Shown one piece after another: positions 7,497 through 12,097 of a DNA stretch of 12,097 nt. This DNA comes from an uncultured Bacilli bacterium. Lineage in GTDB: Bacteria; Bacillota_I; Bacilli_A; RF39; UBA660. Position 1 is the stretch's first letter; each line of letters begins with the position of its first letter. Under the pieces are notes generated by a model. It was not told where the DNA came from, ran no database searches, and saw only the letters and a list, made by a program, of their open reading frames with translations. The position numbers were made by a program, and so were the translations under genes. The stretch lies in assembly GCA_910586425.1 (NCBI GenBank), contig CAJUHL010000046.1:1-12097 (forward strand), in the 5' to 3' direction.

Positions 7497-7911
7497 TAAT
7501 AATACACCTAAAAGGTGTGTTTATTATAAAACGTGGATGTGGAGAGCATTCATTGTTAAATATCTTACTATGCGGCGCGAGAGATGTTGGTTGGGGTGTG
7601 GAAAAGTCCAATCGGCAGACAAAACCTCCCGCGTCAGACGGTAATTACTGTAATATTTACAGTTCCTATAAATTTCATCCATATTCAAGGCTGGTATGTG
7701 CCTCAAAACCATATCAGTCATTCTCCGTATCCCAAAACGGAGTATTAGTCCAGTTCTCCCAAGCTGGGCAATTGCGCTGACTCCAATAAGGCGTAATCAC
7801 ACAACAATGCAAAATCCTATAATGTATAAAAACTCCACTATATGTTATAGGTCATCCAGCGGAGGACTCCACAACCTCTGCTGGATTATTGCCTTGGTTA
7901 ATATACACCTA
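7497..7911 (+). ncRNA. large structured non-coding RNA candidate (~400 nt)
   Basis: This GC-richer segment has no credible protein gene but many helices. Hairpins: 7504-7509/7513-7518 (extended by 7497-7502/7521-7526), 7574-7583/7626-7635, 7589-7594/7608-7613, 7647-7653/7657-7663 (perfect, 7 bp), 7689-7698/7710-7719, 7723-7728/7737-7742, 7816-7828/7839-7851 and 7854-7865/7875-7886. AGGTGT (7513-7518) can instead pair with ACACCT (7905-7910), and TATTA (7522-7526) with TAATA (7899-7903). This would close the whole region as one domain. At least six wobbles are G-U on the plus strand and would be C-A on the minus strand, which fixes the RNA strand as plus. Phage-associated large RNAs (GOLLD, ROOL) are known comparison classes. 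I cannot assign it to either, and its length is below theirs. Confidence 0.65.
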
Positions 7912-7923
7912 TATATGTAATAT
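7894..7923 (+). promoter_or_regulatory. candidate promoter for 60-aa protein
   Basis: TTGGTT (7894-7899), an 18-bp spacer and TAATAT (7918-7923) could drive the gene at 7950, with a start near 7930. It overlaps the 3' end of the structured RNA, so this gene may alternatively be expressed by read-through from that RNA. Confidence 0.3.
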
Positions 7924-7949
7924 ATGCTTTTAAGAAAGGAACAACCAAT

Positions 7950-8132
7950 ATGAATGATCAAAATAAAGAAACTGCTATTCAAAATGAACAGCAGTCAAAA
8001 ACAAAACAAGAAATTATAAATGATGTCATTGATATACTTGCGGCTAACAAATTAACAATCACTGATGCAAAAGATATTTTATATGCAACATCAAAAGAAT
8101 TAAGCAAACAAGAAGTTAAAGCTTCTTCATGA
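7950..8132 (+). CDS. hypothetical 60-aa protein
   Basis: 60 residues from the ATG at 7950, with AAAGGA (7935-7940) 9 nt upstream. I do not recognise the family. Residues 1-20 are polar and rich in Gln, Asn and Lys. Residues about 21-52 look like two amphipathic helices joined at a short turn (EIINDVIDILAANKL, then ITDAKDILYATSKEL), which would suit a small dimeric or partner-binding helical protein. There is no Cys, no membrane segment and no catalytic motif. Its 3' end overlaps the 3' end of the convergent Cys-rich gene by 17 bp. The clean ribosome binding site and balanced amphipathic pattern make it a likely real gene; function is unknown. Confidence 0.6.
   Translation: MNDQNKETAIQNEQQSKTKQEIINDVIDILAANKLTITDAKDILYATSKELSKQEVKASS
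8110..8127. terminator. weak shared stem-loop in convergent overlap
   Basis: AAGAAG (8110-8115) pairs with CTTCTT (8122-8127) around a 6-nt loop, inside the overlap of the two converging genes. The stem is short and there is no long T tract on either strand, so this is at best a weak bidirectional terminator. Confidence 0.25.
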
Positions 8133-8406
8133 TTTGATCAAGCTTGCGTGAAATATCTTCTAATTCATTTTTAATTTCATATGATTCTGTTTGATCGCTA
8201 CCTGTATTTGATTTTATGTTTTGTAATTTATCTTCAATGCCCTCTAAATAATCTTTTGGGGTACGTTCAACAAAACCGTCAGATTGAATGTTTCTTATTG
8301 CATCCATAAAGTTACAATTTTCAGGATCACCTTCATCGAAGCAACCATTATTAAAAACACATTCTGTGATACAATTACCATTTATAAATGGACAAAAAGT
8401 TTGCAT
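8116..8406 (-). CDS. small Cys-rich protein with C-terminal coiled coil
   Basis: 96 residues on the minus strand, starting at 8406 with a strong GAGGAGG site 9-10 nt upstream. The first third has five cysteines (Cys5, 12, 16, 22, 31) in a CPF...C...C.....C........C pattern, suggesting a metal or iron-sulphur site or disulphides. There is no signal peptide, so metal binding in the cytoplasm is the likelier reading. Residues about 55-96 (YLEGIEDKLQNI to LDQIMKKL) have heptad-like hydrophobic spacing of a coiled coil. It is the only minus-strand gene in the window, overlapping the upstream 60-aa gene by 17 bp and divergent from the HTH gene at 8601. An inverted repeat around its leader could mask its ribosome binding site. 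I recognise the general Cys-rich style from Clostridia but not a named family; function is unknown. Confidence 0.72.
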   Translation of the reverse strand: MQTFCPFINGNCITECVFNNGCFDEGDPENCNFMDAIRNIQSDGFVERTPKDYLEGIEDKLQNIKSNTGSDQTESYEIKNELEDISRKLDQIMKKL

Positions 8407-8418
8407 ATGTAAAATCCT

Positions 8419-8472
8419 CCTCTGTAAGTAATATGTGTAATTTTACCATAGTTTATCAAATAAGTACAGAGG
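8419..8472 (-). promoter_or_regulatory. inverted repeat that can mask the Cys-rich gene RBS
   Basis: CCTCTGTA (8419-8426) and TACAGAGG (8465-8472) are perfect 8-bp inverted repeats 38 bp apart. In the minus-strand transcript the promoter-proximal arm can pair with the arm that contains part of the GAGGAGG ribosome binding site, if transcription starts far enough upstream. As DNA the arms could instead be paired operator half-sites in the divergent promoter region. Confidence 0.4.
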
Positions 8473-8547
8473 AATATTTGTTTACAAATGAATTGCATGA
8501 TATCACTAAAAGACATTGTTAGAAAAGTGCCATTTTTTATATTTTTA

Positions 8548-8576
8548 TTGTTCATTTTTGCAAAGGATTTTATGAT
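8548..8576 (+). promoter_or_regulatory. sigma-A-type promoter for 60-aa HTH gene
   Basis: TTGTTC (8548-8553), a 17-bp spacer and TATGAT (8571-8576) make a good vegetative promoter. The start would be near 8583, leaving a leader of about 18 nt that holds the GAGAGG ribosome binding site (8589-8594) before the ATG at 8601. Confidence 0.6.
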
Positions 8577-8600
8577 TAATAAAAGAAAGAGAGGAATTTT

Positions 8601-8783
8601 ATGGATTTAAAAGAAAGAGTTAAAAGTTTTATGACTGACACAGGAGCAAAGCTAAGTGTGTTCTGTAGAAAGGTTCAAATGAGTACTACATATTATTATA
8701 CGTGGATGCGGAATGAGATAGAACCTTCAGAAGAAATGTGTGGACGCATCAAAGCATATCTTGATGAAGTATATGCGAAGTAG
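8601..8783 (+). CDS. small HTH-like protein (60 aa)
   Basis: 60 residues from the ATG at 8601 behind GAGAGG (8589-8594), with its own sigma-A-type promoter. The segment KLSVFCRKVQMSTTYYYTWM reads as a helix, a turn at QMS and a recognition helix, as in short phage or Cro-like regulators. The C-terminal helix is RIKAYLDEV. Its layout matches that of the 64-residue protein at 7293-7487, so the two may be distant paralogues. AGTAA(A)TCA repeats follow immediately downstream and could be its operator. It is also the nearest gene upstream of the tape-measure gene, which makes it a candidate regulator of that gene. DNA binding is inferred from the fold pattern. Confidence 0.7.
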   Translation: MDLKERVKSFMTDTGAKLSVFCRKVQMSTTYYYTWMRNEIEPSEEMCGRIKAYLDEVYAK

Positions 8784-9119
8784 TCAGTTGTAATTAGTAA
8801 ATATAGTATATGTAAAATAATCTTAGTAAATCAATAGTAATCAGTAAATCAAAAAGTAATCAAAAATAACCCTAAAATAGCAAAAAAATCATAAAAAACT
8901 GTATATTTTAAAGAAAAAATGCAAAAAATCGTGTTTTTTGGTTTGAGCGTACAAAATCAACATGATAATTGTATGGTCAATAGTTTAACATGGTTGTGTG
9001 GAGTTTGTAAAGAAAAAACTGAATATGGAACTGTAAATGTAGAATGCGTTATTGAAAATTGAATATGAAACAAAGTTGGAACTGAAAAATATGTACAAAG
9101 AAGAAAAGGAGACATATTA
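8784..9119. other. 336-bp AT-rich non-coding leader of the tape-measure gene
   Basis: No credible gene lies here. The first part holds five AGTAA(A)T-type repeats. Next come A/T-only tracts with a weak hairpin (CAAAAAA at 8922-8928 with TTTTTTG at 8934-8940). The last 80 bp contain a stretch that resembles the start of the window (9039-9066 versus 18-44). The AAAGGAGA ribosome binding site at about 9105-9111 serves the TTG start at 9120. I find no convincing -35/-10 pair for the tape-measure gene. Confidence 0.5.
8796..8862 (+). repeat. cluster of AGTAA(A)TCA short direct repeats
   Basis: Copies start at 8796 (AGTAAATA, imperfect), 8825 (AGTAAATCA), 8836 (AGTAATCA), 8843 (AGTAAATCA) and 8855 (AGTAATCA), all in the same orientation. 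Spacing is uneven (29, 11, 7 and 12 bp). The cluster begins 13 bp after the stop of the HTH gene. It may be a regulator-binding cluster or iteron-like; simple AT-rich drift cannot be excluded. Confidence 0.45.
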
Positions 9120-12097
9120 TTGAACGAATTTCTAATATTACTTCAAGCCAAATTAGACGAGGCGAAGTCAAAAGGACTTATTAATTCTGACATAGTAACT
9201 TTGCAAAATCATCTTGATACTCTTAAATTGAAAGCTGAACTTGATCCGAAAACAATATTAAACTTAAAACGGCAGATTGAAAAAGCTACAAATCAGAGTA
9301 TAACTTTTGCAAATATCAACCTCAACAGCGGGCAGATTGAAAAGACTGGACAACAGATAGGTTCAGGCATCAATAAAGGTCTGATGGCTAGTTTGGGAAA
9401 TATAAAGAATAGTATCTATAATGTAATAAAGGAATTTAGTGGAAACAAGCTTTCATTTTCTGAACTATCAAGAACTTTTAATTTAAACCGCTCTGATATT
9501 GACAGTTCGGTTTTGGAACAGGTGCGCAGTCTTACAAAAGAAATCAATGCACTATCAAAGGAAGTAATTAAAACAGGTTCAGACACTTCTTGGGAAAACA
9601 TCATAAATAAAATTGATTCTCTTTATATTGCCTTGAATAAGTTTGGCAGATCAAGAGATTTAGTACCATTTCAGGAATCACTGGATATACTAAAACAGTT
9701 CGAAGGTAAAAAGATATTTGTCAACAATAAGTCAGAACTTTTCCAGAATACAGGAATGAGTGTCCGTGAACTGAATAACCAGATGCGCAGTCTGAATGTA
9801 ACATTTACAACATCGAAAAAGAATGCTGTAGACTTGGATACTGTCTGGAGTGAACTGTGCAATATATCACCTAATTTACAGAATTTTATTACTTTTGGAG
9901 ATCAGATAAATGCTATTGTAGGGCATCTCAAAACTGCAAAAGAAGCACTGTATGGTGAAAATAATTTACAGCCTGTACAAAGAAATGATGTATCCAAGAT
10001 TTGTATGGGATATATGAACAGTCTCGAAGAAACAGCAAATAAATTAAACCTGTTAAGGGAACAGGAAACAGAGATCAGGCAAAATACTGTTTCCAGTACA
10101 AATACTATTATTCAGAATGAAGAAAGAAAGCAGCAGGCATTTAAACAGACCGCAGATATTCAGCAAAAATTGATTGCAAATGAATCTCTTATTAAGTCTG
10201 GTGCGAATGTGGCTGTATTTGATAATACAAATAATGCAGCAAGGGAAGCATCTCAGTATTTTAAACAGCTCTTGCAGGATGAGAATACACTCATTTCTGT
10301 ATCTGAAAAATTCAACAGGGCAAATGAACTATCCTCTTTCGCTGTAAATGTCAGACGTGCAAGCGGTGAAGTAGAGACACTGCGGTATGCTTTAGAAAAT
10401 ATCGGTACAAAAGGTGATCCATTCTACGTATTTAAAAATATTGGCGCAGAATTGAATAATTCTACAGCAATAAAACAGGTTCAGAAAATGGAGAAAGTCA
10501 TTACAGACTATCAGACAAAATTAAATGACTTTAAGACAAGATATTCTAAAGCAAATATAGATTATTCTGGTTTTGAGACTGTATTCAATAACTTCAAGAA
10601 TGGAATTGGTACTGTTATTGATTTGAAACTTGCTTTTAACCAGCTTGAAAATGCGGCAAAGATGGGTGTGCAGAGCTTAAAATCGCAGTCATCATCACTT
10701 GATCCGATTACCCAGGCATTAAATAACATGAGAGATATGCCGACTATGCTCAAGTCATTAGAAACAAATATGGCAGGACTTCAAAACAAGTCAGCCCTGA
10801 CAGGTATTTCTGTAGATGATTTAACATCAAGATACATGAAATTAAAAACTGAAATGGATGCTTCAGGTGGGAAAGTGCCCCTTGCAGATGGAAGCTGGGC
10901 AAAAGAATATCAGAAGCTAATGTCAGATGTAGTTTCAGCAACAAAACGTGTTACTGCTGAACAGTCAAAGGCTGAAAAGTCTACAAACTCTCTGTTTGCT
11001 TCATTTAAGAAGAATTTTTCGTTTTTATCATATTGGACAAGCACAACCTATATTATGATGACTGCAATCCGTAAAATCAAAGAAATGGTGGGAAATGTCC
11101 ATGAGCTTGATGATGCGCTTACCAATATAGCTTATACGATGGATGTAACCGAATCTCAGTTAAAGCAGATAGGTGAATCTTCATTACAGGCAGCTAAAGA
11201 TCTGCATACATCAGTTTCTAAGGTATTAGATGCTGTTAAAACCTATGCTAATGCGACAGAAACCGCTGAAAGTATCATAGAAAAATCAAAACCTACCATT
11301 ATGATGAGCAATGTTACAGGCATGGATACAAACCAGACAGTTGACATTTTACAAGGCGTAATGGAGCAGTTTGACCTTGCAGAAGATAAGCTGATGCATA
11401 TATCTGATGTTATGCAGACAGTAAGTATGTCTATGCCGTATGACTTTGCAAATGGTGTAAAAGAACTCTCGGAAGGCATAAAAGCAAGCGGCAGCACTGC
11501 GAAGGATGCCGGATATGACCTTGAGAATTATACAGCTTTGTTAGGTACCTTAATTGCAAAGACACGTCAGAGCGGTGGTGAACTTGGACGTTCGATGAGA
11601 ACTATGTTCGTGCGTACAACCAAAGCATCAACTACCGCGCTTGCAAACGGGGAAGTCACAGAAGATGATTTGTCCAATGCTGAAAAAGCACTTAGACGTG
11701 TCGGAATAGAAGTCCGCTCTGATTTAGAGACATTTAAGAGTTTTGATGAAATCATGGGTGAACTTTATGAAAAGGTCGATTCCCTGTCAGATGTGGATTT
11801 AAGCAATATCGCTTATGAGGTTGCAAGTACAAGGCAGACCAACGTATTCAAGATGATGATAAAGGCATATGGTGATTATCAGGAGATGGCGGAACGGGCG
11901 TATAATGCTGATAATGTCACCCTTGTCAATCAGGAGAAATATGCACAGTCATTATCTGGTAAACTGGGTGAATTATCAGCTACATGGGAAAAGATTGGAG
12001 ACGAAGCATTCAGTTCATCTTTTGTAAAAGGTCTGGCAGATACAGGTATTGGCGTATCATCTCTTATTGAAAAGATAGGATTATTAAAATCCGTAAT
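9120..12097 (+). CDS. phage tail tape-measure protein, TP901 type (3' end outside window)
   Basis: Open from a TTG at 9120 (RBS AAAGGAGA, about 9105-9111) to the window edge: 992 complete codons without a stop. Residues 1 to about 625 are mostly helical and coiled-coil-like, rich in Lys, Asn, Gln and Ser, starting NEFLILLQAKLDEAKSKG. Residues about 640-960 match the conserved core of TP901-family tape-measure proteins. Recognisable pieces are ELDDALTNIAYTMDVTESQL (from 662), a SVSKVLDAVKTYANATETAE region, MMSNVTGMDTNQTVDILQGV and the GYDLENYTALLGTLIAKTRQ / GELGRSMRTMFVRTTK region. Near residues 636-652 a hydrophobic patch (WTSTTYIMMTAI) is seen. In tailed phages this protein sets tail length and forms part of the DNA channel. 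Unusually, no tail-tube or tail-chaperone gene precedes it; small regulators and a long non-coding leader do. It may belong to a degraded or atypical phage module. Confidence 0.88.
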   Translation, partial: MNEFLILLQAKLDEAKSKGLINSDIVTLQNHLDTLKLKAELDPKTILNLKRQIEKATNQSITFANINLNSGQIEKTGQQIGSGINKGLMASLGNIKNSIYNVIKEFSGNKLSFSELSRTFNLNRSDIDSSVLEQVRSLTKEINALSKEVIKTGSDTSWENIINKIDSLYIALNKFGRSRDLVPFQESLDILKQFEGKKIFVNNKSELFQNTGMSVRELNNQMRSLNVTFTTSKKNAVDLDTVWSELCNISPNLQNFITFGDQINAIVGHLKTAKEALYGENNLQPVQRNDVSKICMGYMNSLEETANKLNLLREQETEIRQNTVSSTNTIIQNEERKQQAFKQTADIQQKLIANESLIKSGANVAVFDNTNNAAREASQYFKQLLQDENTLISVSEKFNRANELSSFAVNVRRASGEVETLRYALENIGTKGDPFYVFKNIGAELNNSTAIKQVQKMEKVITDYQTKLNDFKTRYSKANIDYSGFETVFNNFKNGIGTVIDLKLAFNQLENAAKMGVQSLKSQSSSLDPITQALNNMRDMPTMLKSLETNMAGLQNKSALTGISVDDLTSRYMKLKTEMDASGGKVPLADGSWAKEYQKLMSDVVSATKRVTAEQSKAEKSTNSLFASFKKNFSFLSYWTSTTYIMMTAIRKIKEMVGNVHELDDALTNIAYTMDVTESQLKQIGESSLQAAKDLHTSVSKVLDAVKTYANATETAESIIEKSKPTIMMSNVTGMDTNQTVDILQGVMEQFDLAEDKLMHISDVMQTVSMSMPYDFANGVKELSEGIKASGSTAKDAGYDLENYTALLGTLIAKTRQSGGELGRSMRTMFVRTTKASTTALANGEVTEDDLSNAEKALRRVGIEVRSDLETFKSFDEIMGELYEKVDSLSDVDLSNIAYEVASTRQTNVFKMMIKAYGDYQEMAERAYNADNVTLVNQEKYAQSLSGKLGELSATWEKIGDEAFSSSFVKGLADTGIGVSSLIEKIGLLKSV

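Noticed and set aside
7571..7640. RNase P RNA, because of GGAAAAGTCC near 7600
   Set aside because: The P4 consensus around AAAGTCC is not continued, and no matching 3' ACANAA..GGC element is found downstream.
7517..7780. 87-residue open frame on the plus strand
   Set aside because: No ribosome binding site of quality, odd composition (mixed Cys, Gly, Gln, Ser), and the whole segment is packed with RNA helices. Better explained as structured RNA.
7760..7800. Group I intron core, because of CAATTGCG and ACTCC fragments
   Set aside because: No ordered P, Q, R and S core elements are seen, and no interrupted gene flanks it.
7696..7920. 74-residue open frame on the plus strand
   Set aside because: It overlaps the same RNA helices, has no ribosome binding site, and its composition is not protein-like.
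8488..8610. 40-codon plus-strand frame with a hydrophobic stretch (KVPFFIFLLFIFA)
   Set aside because: The nearest AGAGGA is 14 nt away, the frame covers the promoter of the HTH gene, and the hydrophobic part comes from a T-rich tract. Not enough to call a gene.
8922..8940. Terminator after the HTH gene
   Set aside because: The stem is one G-C pair plus A-T pairs only, with no following T tract. Too weak to call.
1..12097. CRISPR array, tRNA, integrase or insertion sequence
   Set aside because: I saw no regularly spaced direct repeats with unique spacers, no cloverleaf, and no transposase or recombinase motifs in any long frame.

Overview
The window looks like an accessory (prophage-like or other mobile) region of a low-GC Gram-positive bacterium. 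Strong GGAGG-type ribosome binding sites, AT-rich codon use, and TTG starts next to ATG starts fit Clostridia. A gut Lachnospiraceae-type host is my guess from the style of the proteins, not a demonstrated assignment. No ribosomal RNA, tRNA or housekeeping gene is visible.

Layout, left to right. (1) 1-1660: a promoter region with a repeated 18-bp motif, a TIR-domain protein (184-969), a small multi-pass membrane protein (1107-1613) and a clear intrinsic terminator. This is a plausible small defence or accessory module. (2) 1899-7142: a DEAD/DEAH-type superfamily 2 helicase with a helicase-associated (HA) C-terminal region. It is followed by a compact non-coding segment that can fold as an H-type pseudoknot, and then by a 1033-residue protein. 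That protein carries the hallmark motifs of single-chain, two-barrel RNA polymerases related to eukaryotic RNAi RNA-dependent RNA polymerases and phage YonO: TDGxG, QIRxGxxKG, RSP, FDVDGDE, GxIxN and DYPKT. It ends in a four-cysteine zinc-binding-like motif. (3) 7143-9119: small genes and RNA. There are two short helix-turn-helix-like proteins similar to each other, a roughly 400-nt GC-richer non-coding segment with many helices that is very likely a structured RNA, a 60-residue hypothetical protein, a convergent Cys-rich small protein (the only minus-strand gene), and an AT-rich spacer with clustered AGTAA(A)TCA repeats. (4) 9120 to the right edge: the first 992 codons of a TP901-type phage tail tape-measure protein, cut by the window end.

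Working model (inference): a phage-like element carries its own single-subunit RNA polymerase and a helicase, together with two structured RNAs that bracket the polymerase gene, small regulators, and a tape-measure protein that lacks the usual tail genes immediately upstream. The polymerase and its flanking RNAs are the strongest candidates for an undescribed system. The homology claim rests on motif reading only and needs profile or structure searches.
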